Shown here in pieces: positions 26,989 to 39,997 of a stretch of 46,735 bases of DNA. Both the position numbers and the translations under genes were made by a program. The notes under the pieces were generated by a model. That model saw nothing but the letters and a program-made list of their open reading frames with translations, was not told the DNA's origin and did no database searches. Numbering within the stretch: the first letter of the stretch is position 1; every line of letters begins with the position of its first letter. This DNA comes from an uncultured Bacteroides sp. (GTDB lineage Bacteria > Bacteroidota > Bacteroidia > Bacteroidales > Bacteroidaceae). The stretch is from the NCBI GenBank assembly GCA_949288715.1, contig CASELH010000017.1, forward strand, positions 1-46,735. The letters run 5' to 3'.

Positions 26989-26996
26989 TATATTTG
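26989..26996 (+). promoter_or_regulatory. Bacteroides -7 box of the Sde182-like gene
   Basis: TATATTTG matches TAnnTTTG, 18 bases before ATG 27015. The upstream TTG at 26994 lies inside this box, which argues against that earlier start. The -33 element is weak (TTTA near 26968). Confidence 0.6.
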
Positions 26997-27014
26997 AAAA
27001 CAAAAAAGACAACT

Positions 27015-28529
27015 ATGAGAACAACTTTTTTATTCACCGCCCTGTTATGGGGCTGCTGCTTGTGGGCACTGTCCGCCCACGCACAAGCAGATGACTCTAC
27101 CCGCCCCGGCGTGATGGAAAGCCCCAGGCAAAGGGTCATTGTGCTGACCGACGTGGAGAACGAACCGGACGACACGCAATCGCTCATACGACTGCTGCTG
27201 TACTCCAACGACTTGGACATAAAAGGCATCATCGCCACCACCTCCACGCACATGCGCAACAGGGTGGCACCGGAAACCATCTTCCGGCTGATAGATGCCT
27301 ATGGCAAGGTGCATGGCAACCTGCTGAAGCATGATGCCGGCTATCCGTCGCCCGCATACTTGAAATCGGTAGTAAAAGCCGGACTGCCCCGCTATGGCAT
27401 GAACGGCGTAGGCAAAGGGAAAGACTCGGAAGGCTCGGAATGGATTATCCGCGAGCTGAAGCAACCGGACGAACGCCCGCTGTGGATTACCGCATGGGGC
27501 GGCACCAGCGTGCTGGCGCAAGCTTTGTACAAGATGCGGGACACCATGCCCCGCCGGGAAGCCGAACGCCTCATCGGGAAACTGAGGGTTTATGCCATCT
27601 CCGACCAAGACGACACGGGCTGCCGCATAAGGGAAGATTTTCCCGACCTGTTCTACATCGTCAGCACAGGGCCTTATGAAGATGCCACATGGATAGGCAT
27701 GTCATCCACCGACTCGCTGGCCAACAACGAAGTGGTGAGCGACCGTTGGCTGGCCGAAAACATCCAACAAGGACACGGACCGCTGGGAGCCTGCTACCCC
27801 GATGTGGCCTACAGCATGGAGGGGGACACGCCTTCCTTCTTGGGCTTGGTGCAGAATGGATTGAACAACATGGAACACCCCGACTGGGGCGGCTGGGGCG
27901 GAAGGTATGAATACTATCTGCCGGAGTACGACGACACGAAGCAAGGCCCGTTTGGCGTGCCCTACAAGCCGGAGACTCATGCCATTTGGACCACTGCGGA
28001 AGATGCCTACATACAATATTGGTCGGGAGGAGGGGAAAAGCCTGCCTCCGGAACATTCCCAAAGGTAACAAAATCGCAACGCGCCACTTTATGGCGGTGG
28101 CGGGAAGAATATCAGCATGACTTTGCCGCCCGCATGGACTGGTGCATAAAGCCTTACGAGGAGGCTAACCATGCCCCAGTACCCGTGGTGAAAATGTATA
28201 CCCGGGTGCCCGACCGGGCAGACGACACGCCTCAGCCCCAACTGATTCCTGACTTTACGGTAAAGAGCGGACAGCTATTCACGCTTGATGCCACCGGTAC
28301 GACTGACCCGGATGGCGATAACTTGAGCTACTTTTGGTTCAATTATCCCGAAGCAGGAACTTACCCCACCTTCATCCCTGTAGGCGATAATCCCGTCATA
28401 CAGCATGTCAGGTATCAGGCACCACAGGTAAAGCAAGAAACCCTACTGCATTTCATATTGAAAGTCACCGATAAGGGGACACCCCGGATGACTGCATACA
28501 GCCGCGTCATTGTGCGCGTGATTCCTTAA
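27015..28529 (+). CDS. Secreted Sde182-type protein (DUF1593, nucleoside-hydrolase-like)
   Basis: ATG 27015 is preferred to the TTG at 26994, as that codon falls in the -7 box. The 504-residue protein has a signal peptide (about 1-24) and a nucleoside-hydrolase-like domain (about 38-330). The domain contains the acidic cluster LTDVENEPDD (Asp46-Asp53), the 'ITAWGGTSVLAQAL' segment and 'ISDQDDTGCRIREDFP'. A C-terminal Ig-like domain (about 395-504) completes the Sde182 architecture, named after a Saccharophagus protein. The family is widespread in plant-polysaccharide degraders, but its substrate is not firmly established, so I give no reaction. It is followed after 19 bases by the GH106 gene, indicating co-transcription. 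The acidic pocket suggests a metal-dependent hydrolase. Confidence 0.85.
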   Translation: MRTTFLFTALLWGCCLWALSAHAQADDSTRPGVMESPRQRVIVLTDVENEPDDTQSLIRLLLYSNDLDIKGIIATTSTHMRNRVAPETIFRLIDAYGKVHGNLLKHDAGYPSPAYLKSVVKAGLPRYGMNGVGKGKDSEGSEWIIRELKQPDERPLWITAWGGTSVLAQALYKMRDTMPRREAERLIGKLRVYAISDQDDTGCRIREDFPDLFYIVSTGPYEDATWIGMSSTDSLANNEVVSDRWLAENIQQGHGPLGACYPDVAYSMEGDTPSFLGLVQNGLNNMEHPDWGGWGGRYEYYLPEYDDTKQGPFGVPYKPETHAIWTTAEDAYIQYWSGGGEKPASGTFPKVTKSQRATLWRWREEYQHDFAARMDWCIKPYEEANHAPVPVVKMYTRVPDRADDTPQPQLIPDFTVKSGQLFTLDATGTTDPDGDNLSYFWFNYPEAGTYPTFIPVGDNPVIQHVRYQAPQVKQETLLHFILKVTDKGTPRMTAYSRVIVRVIP

Positions 28530-28548
28530 CATTAAAAGCATAATCATC

Positions 28549-31500
28549 ATGAATAAAACAACCTTATTACTTTTAGCCTTATTGGCCGGCAGCACCCCAA
28601 GCATGGGGCAACAGGAACAGGCAACTCCCGATGCAGAGCTTGATGCGCTATTTCAAGCACCGCCTGCCGAAGCACGTCCCCGCGTGTGGTGGCACTGGAT
28701 GAACGGCAACATCACCAAAGACGGCATCCGCAAAGACCTGCTTTGGATGAAGCGCGCCGGGATAGGCGGCTTCCAGGTATTCGACGCAGGCATGGCTACC
28801 CCTCAAATCGTGGAAAAACGATTGGCCTACATGACTCCCGAATGGAAAGACGCTTTCGCCTATGCCACGCATCTGGCAGATTCATTAGGACTGGAAATGA
28901 CCATCTCCTCCAGCCCGGGATGGAGCTTGATGGGCGGCCCGTGGGTGTCGCCGGAAGACGGGATGAAGAAGCTGACCTGGCGGGAAGTCGTCATCGACGG
29001 AAACGGAAAAGCGCAAACCATACAATTCCCCAAGCCCTTTGACACCACAGGCCCCTTTCAGAACAAGCCGATAGCGCCCAATCTCCTGTTGGGGGAAGTC
29101 ATTCCGGAAGACTTGCCTTCGCTCTACCAAGACATAAAGGTGCTGGCCATGCCCGTATCCGGCGAAGAGCACTCACTGACCGACTTGAATGCCACACTGA
29201 CCTGCGCCGGTAAGCCTCTTGACCTGCGGGCACTGACCGACGGCGATTTGTCTACCAAGCTAACTCTGCCCATAGACTCCGTGACGGGCAAGGCGGTTAT
29301 CGACATCACATTGCCCCAGGCACAAACATTCCGTTCACTCCAGCTTTGCGACGGAAGGGTGCGCGAAGAGTTTGATGCCTTGAAGGCCAACACGCCATGC
29401 CGCCTGTTGGTATGCAACAATCGCGGCGAATGGGAAGAAGTGCTGAAAATACCTTCCGGAGGCGCCCCCTTGCAGACGGTTGCCTTCCCGGAAACCACAG
29501 GGAAGCATTTCCGCCTGGAGATAGACCGCCTCATGCCGGATGGGGTCGCCATTATGCTGGGGCTGGGCAATGCCCCTCTGCCGAAGGAGATAGGCATTGC
29601 TGAGTTCAACATGATGACAGTTTCCCGCGTCAACCACTCGGAAGAAAAGACCGGATTCATGGCCACCATGGACGTGGAAGATTTTCCGACGCCTGTCACC
29701 AAAGAGGCATTTCCTTCTACACAAGAAGTGATAGACTTGACCGATAAGCTCCAGCCGGACGGCAGCCTGCAATGGAAAGCCCCCAAGGGGAAATGGCGCA
29801 TCATCCGTTTCGGCTATTCGCTCACCGGGAAGCGGAATCATCCTGCCTCGCCGGAAGCTACCGGGCTGGAGATAGACAAGCTGGACAAAGAGGCCTGGAA
29901 GCGCTACTTCACCCACTACCTGGACATGTATAAGGATGCCGCCAACGGCCTGATGGGAGAAAAGGGCATACAGTATATGGTGACGGACAGCTACGAAGCC
30001 GGAGCCTCGACATGGACCACCCGCATGCAGGAAGAGTTCAAGCAACGCCGGGGCTATGCTCTGGAGCCCTGGATGCCGGTATTGGCGGGATACATTCTGG
30101 AGTCTGCCGAAGCCAGCGAACGCTTCTTATGGGACTGGCGCAAGACCATCGCCGAGCTGACTGCCGAAAACTATGACCTGCTGACGGAAATCCTGCAAAA
30201 GGATTACGGCATGAAAGGGCGTTACACGGAGTCGCACGAACATGGGCGCCTGTACATAGCCGACGGCATGGACGTGAAACGCACGGCCGCCGTCCCGATG
30301 GCTGCCATTTGGGGACATGGGCTGGAGGCTCCCAGCTATGACAACCCCATGACGGCTGCCGACGTGCGCGAGTCGGCCTCCGTGGCCCATATTTACGGGC
30401 AAAACATTGTGGCGGCAGAATCGTTCACGGTGGTAGGCTACCCCAACAAGGCTTGGAATTCCTGCCCGGAAAGCTTAAAGCCGTTCGCCGATTTCGGATT
30501 TGCCAACGGGCTGAACCGCATTGTGGTGCACACCTCCCCCCATCAGCCCACCGACACGCACATACCGGGCCTGTCGCTGACCGCCGTAGGCCAATGGTTT
30601 GACCGGCACGACACTTGGGCTGAACAGGCACCCGTGTGGACAGACTACCTGGCCCGCTCGTGCTACTTGTTGCAGCAAGGGCATTTTGCTGCCGATATCG
30701 TCTACTATTATGGCGAAGACAATAACATCAGCGCGCTTTTCGGGCATCATGCGCCGGACATTCCGCAAGGATATGCTTACGACTACATCAACCCGAATGC
30801 GCTCATCAACCTGTTGCAGGCCAAAGACGGGAAGCTGGTCACGCCCAGCGGCATGAGCTACCGGGTGCTGGCGCTGGACAAAAACGTGCGCCGCATGTCC
30901 ATGCCCGTGCTCCGCAAGATAGCGCAACTGGCCGATGCGGGAGTCATTATCTGTGGCGCCAAGCCCGAAATGCCGGCATCCCTCACGGACGATAAAGCTG
31001 AGTTCCAGCAGCTGGTAGAACAGGTATGGGGCAGTGGAAAGCCTAATGTAACCACGGGCATAAACCTGGCTGAAGTGCTGGCCACCCATGGCATTGCACC
31101 CGATGCCACCTTTGCCACTTCGGCCAACAGCCACATGCGCTTCGTGCACCGCACATTGGGAGAGGAAGGCGACATTTACTGGCTCAGCAACCCGGCTCCG
31201 GAGAGCATAACCGTCAGTGCCTCACTCAGGATTACCGGACGCCGCCCCATGCTTTACAATCCGGAGAACGGGAAAATCAGTCCTGTAAGCTACCGGATGT
31301 CACCCCAGCGGACACTGGTAGAACTGGACATGAAGCCTAATGACGCCGTGTTCATCGTCTTTATAGGAAAGACCGACATGGCTTCTTTCCAACTTCCGGA
31401 GGTGACCCGCACGACATTGGTATCCCAATTCCCCACTTGGAATATCGCCTTCCAGGCCGGACGGGGTGCACCGGCCACGGCTCAAACGGACATGCTGAAG

Positions 31501-31899
31501 TCTTACACTGAATCAACCACCCCGGGCATCAAGTATTTTTCGGGCATGGCTGCCTATACCAACACATTCACTTTGGGCAAGTCACAATTGAAAGACAACA
31601 AACGCATCTTGCTTGAGCTTGGCGATGTGAAGAATCTTGCAGATATATACGTCAACGGACAAAAGATAACCACCCTGTGGAAGCATCCTTTTACGGCCGA
31701 CATCACCCGGGCGGTGAAGGCAGGCAAGAACCAACTTGAAGTCCGCGTGACCAACCTCTGGCCCAACCGCCTGATTGGGGACGAGCAACCCGGCGTAGAC
31801 CGGCGCATCACCTACGTGCAGATGCCCTTCTACCAGGCCAATGCGCCGCTGCTGCCATCGGGCTTACTGGGGCCGGTAAGCATTGTGGGCGAGAAGTAA
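28549..31899 (+). CDS. GH106 alpha-L-rhamnosidase
   Basis: The 1116-residue protein has a signal peptide (about 1-20). The mature N-terminus shows the GH106 signature 'PRVWWHWMNGNITKDGI' (about 44-60) followed by 'WMKRAGIGGFQVFDAG', leading into a barrel interrupted by an inserted beta domain (about 190-300). Later segments 'YTESHEHGRLYIADGMDVKR' and 'AAESFTVVGYPNKAWNSCPESLKPFAD' agree with the family. A C-terminal GH2-type sugar-binding sandwich (about 1010-1116) is present. It should remove terminal alpha-L-rhamnose with inversion, in the periplasm, using calcium if it follows the family. Length is normal. It shares an operon with the upstream Sde182-like gene and implies a rhamnose-containing substrate. 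Confidence 0.87.
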   Translation: MNKTTLLLLALLAGSTPSMGQQEQATPDAELDALFQAPPAEARPRVWWHWMNGNITKDGIRKDLLWMKRAGIGGFQVFDAGMATPQIVEKRLAYMTPEWKDAFAYATHLADSLGLEMTISSSPGWSLMGGPWVSPEDGMKKLTWREVVIDGNGKAQTIQFPKPFDTTGPFQNKPIAPNLLLGEVIPEDLPSLYQDIKVLAMPVSGEEHSLTDLNATLTCAGKPLDLRALTDGDLSTKLTLPIDSVTGKAVIDITLPQAQTFRSLQLCDGRVREEFDALKANTPCRLLVCNNRGEWEEVLKIPSGGAPLQTVAFPETTGKHFRLEIDRLMPDGVAIMLGLGNAPLPKEIGIAEFNMMTVSRVNHSEEKTGFMATMDVEDFPTPVTKEAFPSTQEVIDLTDKLQPDGSLQWKAPKGKWRIIRFGYSLTGKRNHPASPEATGLEIDKLDKEAWKRYFTHYLDMYKDAANGLMGEKGIQYMVTDSYEAGASTWTTRMQEEFKQRRGYALEPWMPVLAGYILESAEASERFLWDWRKTIAELTAENYDLLTEILQKDYGMKGRYTESHEHGRLYIADGMDVKRTAAVPMAAIWGHGLEAPSYDNPMTAADVRESASVAHIYGQNIVAAESFTVVGYPNKAWNSCPESLKPFADFGFANGLNRIVVHTSPHQPTDTHIPGLSLTAVGQWFDRHDTWAEQAPVWTDYLARSCYLLQQGHFAADIVYYYGEDNNISALFGHHAPDIPQGYAYDYINPNALINLLQAKDGKLVTPSGMSYRVLALDKNVRRMSMPVLRKIAQLADAGVIICGAKPEMPASLTDDKAEFQQLVEQVWGSGKPNVTTGINLAEVLATHGIAPDATFATSANSHMRFVHRTLGEEGDIYWLSNPAPESITVSASLRITGRRPMLYNPENGKISPVSYRMSPQRTLVELDMKPNDAVFIVFIGKTDMASFQLPEVTRTTLVSQFPTWNIAFQAGRGAPATAQTDMLKSYTESTTPGIKYFSGMAAYTNTFTLGKSQLKDNKRILLELGDVKNLADIYVNGQKITTLWKHPFTADITRAVKAGKNQLEVRVTNLWPNRLIGDEQPGVDRRITYVQMPFYQANAPLLPSGLLGPVSIVGEK

Positions 31900-31906
31900 G
31901 CAGGTA

Positions 31907-31973
31907 ATGTCTTTGTTTGGGAAAGGGACTGCCTTTTCCAAACAAAGGCACCGCCTTTGCCAAACAAAGACAT
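31907..31973 (+). terminator. Three-arm inverted repeat, possible terminator or attenuator
   Basis: A left arm (31907-31926, containing TTTGTTTGGGAAAGG) can pair with either of two right arms: CCTTTTCCAAACAAA (from 31932, one G-U pair, short loop) or CCTTTGCCAAACAAAGACAT (31954-31973, 19 of 20). The two pairings exclude each other. There is no T-run after either, so simple Rho-independent termination is uncertain. It lies 8 bases after the GH106 stop. Confidence 0.55.
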
Positions 31974-32018
31974 CAGGAAGCCATACCGACATATCGAAGA
32001 CAACAACCATTGAACTAA

Positions 32019-33608
<1,590 letters not shown>

Positions 33609-33629
33609 CGTGCAGTTTCCCATGTGTTT

Positions 33630-33663
33630 GCTCCGCTCCTGTTTGCCCACATAGGGGCGGAGC
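33630..33663 (+). terminator. Possible hairpin after the GH43 gene
   Basis: GCTCCGCTCC (33630-33639) pairs with GGGGCGGAGC (33654-33663) over 10 bp with one G-U pair and a 14-base loop. No T-run follows, so it may be a Rho-dependent or processing structure rather than a full terminator. Confidence 0.4.
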
Positions 33664-33790
33664 CACACCTATCGGGTAGATCCCCAAACGACTCGCATCC
33701 CATAAAGCCGTCGGGAGGAAGCTGATGTTCTCTTTACAAAACAATGCCATAAAAAGCCCCATAAAGTGCTAGTTTTTCCCTGTTAGTTGC

Positions 33791-33798
33791 TATATTTG
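33791..33798 (+). promoter_or_regulatory. Bacteroides -7 box of the GH2 gene
   Basis: TATATTTG matches TAnnTTTG, about 30 bases before ATG 33829. A T-rich tract (GTTTTTC at 33772) lies upstream, closer than the ideal spacing. It suggests that the beta-galactosidase gene has its own promoter. Confidence 0.55.
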
Positions 33799-33822
33799 CC
33801 GCACAAACCCCTAACGACATAA

Positions 33823-36906
<3,084 letters not shown>

Positions 36907-36917
36907 CAACGGCATCG

Positions 36918-36961
36918 GGGGGAGGAGGACAAGCAGAGTAAGTGCCCTCCTCCCCCTTATT
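36918..36961 (+). terminator. Hairpin terminator after the GH2 gene
   Basis: A perfect 11-bp inverted repeat (GGGGGAGGAGG at 36918-36928, CCTCCTCCCCC at 36946-36956) is followed by TTATT. It marks the end of the glycosidase region. Confidence 0.6.
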
Positions 36962-37021
36962 CCTGACGGACGCGGAATTTCTCCCATTTCCGCATACATT
37001 TCAATTTCAATATATCAGATT

Positions 37022-37477
37022 ATGACAAACATTACAACAGTCGAAAAAGACCAACGAAGCCCGAAACTCACCGGCCAACTGCTGCAAGTGTGGGAAGCAT
37101 CCGTACGCGCCAGCCATCACTTCCTGACGGAGGCGGACATTGTCCGGCTGACCCCGCAAGCCGAAGCAGCCTTGCAACACATCGAAACCCTGTGGGTGAT
37201 GGAAGACAACCAACGCCCCATCGGCTTTATGGGCGTGCAAGAACGCAAGATAGAGATGCTCTTCCTCCACCCCGACTACTTCCGCAAAGGGCTGGGCAAG
37301 ATGCTGGTGGAACGTGCGTTCCGCGACCTGGATGTGGAGTACGTGGACGTCAATGAGCAGAACCCCAATGCCGCGAAGTTTTACGAGCAGATGGGCTTCA
37401 AGACCTTCAAGCGCAATGAATGCGACAGCGAGGGCAATCCGTTCCCCATCCTGGAGATGAAGAGATGGAGGAGATAA
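37022..37477 (+). CDS. GNAT-family N-acetyltransferase
   Basis: The 151-residue protein spans one GNAT fold. The central acetyl-CoA-binding loop reads HPDYFRKGLGKML (83-95); its FRKGLG fits the (Q/R)xxGxG motif except that the first residue is Phe. 'NPNAAKFYEQMGF' (114-126) is the usual C-terminal signature. It should transfer an acetyl group from acetyl-CoA to an amine on an unknown small molecule or protein in the cytoplasm, and there is no signal peptide. It lies after the GH2 terminator and before the tRNA, so it is outside the glycan locus. It resembles YjaB-type acetyltransferases, but the substrate is unknown. Confidence 0.88.
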   Translation: MTNITTVEKDQRSPKLTGQLLQVWEASVRASHHFLTEADIVRLTPQAEAALQHIETLWVMEDNQRPIGFMGVQERKIEMLFLHPDYFRKGLGKMLVERAFRDLDVEYVDVNEQNPNAAKFYEQMGFKTFKRNECDSEGNPFPILEMKRWRR

Positions 37478-37518
37478 AAAAAGAAGGATAATCTGTCATC
37501 GTAAAACAGATTATCCTT
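37474..37518 (-). terminator. Terminator of the tRNA-fMet transcript
   Basis: A perfect 12-bp inverted repeat (AAGGATAATCTG at 37484-37495 and its complement at 37507-37518) is followed in the minus direction by seven T residues (complement of 37476-37482). It lies just 8 bases beyond the tRNA 3' end and overlaps the end of the GNAT gene. Confidence 0.85.
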
Positions 37519-37525
37519 CAACCAG

Positions 37526-37598
<73 letters not shown>

Positions 37599-37610
37599 AT
37601 ATTTCGGGTG

Positions 37611-37618
37611 CAAAGGTA
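37611..37618 (-). promoter_or_regulatory. -7 box of the tRNA-fMet gene
   Basis: The minus strand reads TACCTTTG (TAnnTTTG), 13 bases before the mature tRNA 5' end. A T-rich region (TTTTTCAAA) lies upstream in the -33 area. Confidence 0.65.
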
Positions 37619-37756
37619 CGGCTTTTATTTGAAAAAGCAAGCGAAAGGGCAATATTTTTGCAAAATTTCTTCTTTATCCCCGCCATTCCGCGCTACAAAG
37701 GCCCTCTGGAGGGGGCAAAAAGCGCTTTTCACGGGCCTTACTACACTAAGATGCTG

Positions 37757-37822
37757 GCCTTCCTACGCCACCGACCGGGCTTTTCAACGCCAGGACGGTG
37801 GCTTTTCAACGCCAAGACCGTG
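37757..37822. repeat. 22-bp tandem repeat upstream of the TetR gene
   Basis: The unit GCTTTTCAACGCCA(G/A)GAC(G/C)GTG occurs at 37779-37800 and 37801-37822 with two differences, preceded by a more diverged copy (GCCTTCCTACGCCACCGACCG) at about 37757. The remainder of the gap 37599-37936 holds two promoters and no gene. Confidence 0.6.
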
Positions 37823-37873
37823 CCTTTGCAAGGGCAAGACTTTGGCACTCCGGCCGACGAATCGGCGCAGAAA

Positions 37874-37905
37874 TTTGCGGGTTTCCAAGAAAAGCCTTAC
37901 TTTTG
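37874..37905 (+). promoter_or_regulatory. Consensus Bacteroides promoter of the TetR-fabG genes
   Basis: TTTG at 37874-37877 and TACTTTTG at 37898-37905 are separated by 20 bases, an exact fit to TTTG-N19-21-TAnnTTTG. Transcription would start near 37911, giving a short leader before ATG 37937. Confidence 0.8.
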
Positions 37906-37936
37906 CACGAATAAACAAGCAATGTGCAATAGGAAC

Positions 37937-38536
37937 ATGAGTGCATCGGAGACAAAAGCGAAACTGGTAGATGTGGCCCGCCAACTCTTTGCCAAGAAAG
38001 GTATGGAGAATACCACGATGAATGACATTGCTGTAGCCTCACGGAAAGGAAGGCGCACGCTTTACACTTATTTTAAAAATAAGGAAGACATCTACATGGC
38101 CGTGGTGGAGTCGGAACTGGAAAGACTGTCGGACATGATGGAGAGCGTGGTGCAGAAAGACCTGTCGCCCGACGAGAAACTCATTGAAATGATTTACAAC
38201 CAGCTCAATGCCGTCAAGGAAGTGGTCTACCGCAACGGCACCCTGCGCGCCTACTTCTTCCGCGACATATGGAAAGTGGAGCAGGTGCGCAAGCGGTTTG
38301 ACGTGAAGGAGATACAGCTCTTCAAGACCGTGCTGCAGGAGGGAGTGGAGAAAGGCATCTTCCAGATAGACGACATCGACCTGATAGCCGAGCTGCTGCA
38401 CTATTGCCTGAAAGGCGTGGAGGTGCCCTACATACGGGGGCACATCGGCGCCCACCTGGACGCCGACACGCGCAAAAGGTATGTGGCCGACATCGTGTAC
38501 GGCGCATTGCGCAAAACAAGAAACACCAATCAATAA
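37937..38536 (+). CDS. TetR/AcrR-family transcriptional regulator
   Basis: The start at 37937 is preferred because AATAGGAA precedes it; an in-frame ATG at 37922 would add five residues and is possible. The 199-residue protein has an N-terminal TetR helix-turn-helix (about 7-50, 'ARQLFAKKGMENTTMNDIA' then 'GRRTLYTYFKNKEDIYMAV') and an all-helical ligand/dimerisation domain. The canonical S/K residue before the recognition helix is 'ASRKGRRTLY'. Its stop is 8 bases before fabG, so it probably co-regulates fabG and perhaps itself. The effector could be an acyl-CoA or other hydrophobic molecule, by analogy only. Confidence 0.9.
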   Translation: MSASETKAKLVDVARQLFAKKGMENTTMNDIAVASRKGRRTLYTYFKNKEDIYMAVVESELERLSDMMESVVQKDLSPDEKLIEMIYNQLNAVKEVVYRNGTLRAYFFRDIWKVEQVRKRFDVKEIQLFKTVLQEGVEKGIFQIDDIDLIAELLHYCLKGVEVPYIRGHIGAHLDADTRKRYVADIVYGALRKTRNTNQ

Positions 38537-38544
38537 TTAGCAAT

Positions 38545-39291
38545 ATGGGATTACTTAATGGAAAAACTGCCCTTGTGACGGGTGCCGCACGCGGCATCGG
38601 CAAGGCCATCGCCTTGAAGTTTGCCGCCGAAGGGGCAAACGTGGCATTCACCGACCTGGTGATTGACGAGAACGCTGAAACTACCGTAAAAGAGATTGAA
38701 GCCTATGGCGTGAAGGCCAAGGCCTACGCCTCGAACGCCGCCAACTTTGAAGACACGGCCAAGGTTGTGGAAGAGATACACAACGACTTTGGCCGCATCG
38801 ACGTGCTGGTGAACAACGCCGGCATCACCCGCGACGGCCTGATGATGCGCATGAACGAGCAGCAATGGGACATGGTCATCAACGTCAACCTGAAGTCGGC
38901 CTTCAACTTCATCCACGCCTGCACCCCCATCATGATGCGCCAGAAGAGCGGCAGCATCATCAACATGGCTTCCGTGGTAGGCGTGCACGGCAATGCCGGC
39001 CAGGCCAACTACGCCGCCTCCAAAGCCGGCCTCATCGCACTGGCCAAGAGCATCGCGCAGGAGCTGGGTTCGCGCGGCATCCGTGCCAATGCCATCGCCC
39101 CGGGCTTCATCATGACCGCCATGACCGACGCCCTGTCCGATGAAATCAAAGCCGAATGGTGCAAGAAGATACCCCTGCGCCGTGGCGGCACCCCCGAAGA
39201 CGTGGCCAACATCGCCACCTTCCTGGCTTCGGACATGTCGTCTTACGTATCCGGTCAAGTCATCCAGGTGGATGGCGGCATGAACATGTAA
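38545..39291 (+). CDS. fabG: 3-oxoacyl-[acyl-carrier-protein] reductase FabG
   Basis: The 248-residue short-chain dehydrogenase has the Rossmann motif TGAARGIG (12-19), NNAG (90-93), and catalytic Asn115, Ser143, Tyr156 and Lys160 (NYAASK). The C-terminal 'GQVIQVDGGMNM' is characteristic of FabG. It reduces 3-oxoacyl-ACP to 3-hydroxyacyl-ACP with NADPH during fatty-acid elongation in the cytoplasm. The ATG at 38545 is 8 bases after the TetR stop, and the pseudouridine synthase begins 9 bases after its own stop, so the three form one operon. Other fatty-acid genes are not adjacent. The length and motifs are normal for the family. Confidence 0.94.
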   Translation: MGLLNGKTALVTGAARGIGKAIALKFAAEGANVAFTDLVIDENAETTVKEIEAYGVKAKAYASNAANFEDTAKVVEEIHNDFGRIDVLVNNAGITRDGLMMRMNEQQWDMVINVNLKSAFNFIHACTPIMMRQKSGSIINMASVVGVHGNAGQANYAASKAGLIALAKSIAQELGSRGIRANAIAPGFIMTAMTDALSDEIKAEWCKKIPLRRGGTPEDVANIATFLASDMSSYVSGQVIQVDGGMNM

Positions 39292-39300
39292 CAGAAGGTT

Positions 39301-39978
39301 ATGACCGTCCTGTACGAAGACAACCATATTATCATCGTCAACAAGACCGCCTCGGAGATTGTCCAAGGAGACAAGACGGGCGATACGCCCCTTTCGGAAA
39401 CCGTGAAGCAGTATCTGAAGGAGAAATATCACAAGCCCGGCAACGTCTTCATCGGTGTCACCCACCGCCTGGACCGCCCCGTAAGCGGTCTTGTTGTATT
39501 CGCCAAAACCAGCAAGGCACTGGCCCGCCTGAACGACATGTTCAGGAACGGACAGGTGAAAAAGACCTATTGGGCCATTGTGAAAGACGTGCCGGGCCAG
39601 CAGCCCGAAGGCGAACTGGTGCACTACCTCACCCGCAACGAGAAGCAGAACAAAAGCTATGCCTACGACACCGAGAAGCCCGGCAGCAAACGGGCCGTGC
39701 TGCACTACCGCCTCATAGGCCGGTCGCAAAACTACTTTCTACTGGAGATTGACCTGAAGACGGGGCGCCACCACCAGATACGCTGCCAGCTGGCCAAGAT
39801 GGGCTGTCCCATCAAGGGCGACCTGAAGTACGGCTCCCCGCGCTCCAACCCCGACGGAAGCATCAGCCTTCATGCCAGGCGGGTAAGCTTCATCCACCCG
39901 GTGTCCGGCCTGCCCATCGACGTAGAAGCGCCGGTGCCATCCGGAAATTTGTGGAACGGCTTCGAACTCTTCCATTAA
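39301..39978 (+). CDS. RluA-family pseudouridine synthase, no S4 domain
   Basis: The 225-residue protein consists only of the catalytic domain. 'VTHRLDRPVSGLVVFAKT' (53-70) holds the catalytic Asp58, and 'LKTGRHHQIRCQLA' is the second family motif. It should convert a uridine in rRNA or tRNA to pseudouridine. The lack of an S4 domain is common to RluA-like and TruC-like members, and the exact target base cannot be given. It is the third gene of the TetR-fabG operon and ends 19 bases before the peptidase gene. It is a housekeeping gene with no evident link to the glycan locus. Confidence 0.9.
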   Translation: MTVLYEDNHIIIVNKTASEIVQGDKTGDTPLSETVKQYLKEKYHKPGNVFIGVTHRLDRPVSGLVVFAKTSKALARLNDMFRNGQVKKTYWAIVKDVPGQQPEGELVHYLTRNEKQNKSYAYDTEKPGSKRAVLHYRLIGRSQNYFLLEIDLKTGRHHQIRCQLAKMGCPIKGDLKYGSPRSNPDGSISLHARRVSFIHPVSGLPIDVEAPVPSGNLWNGFELFH

Positions 39979-39997
39979 TCTGAAATTTATTTGCTCA

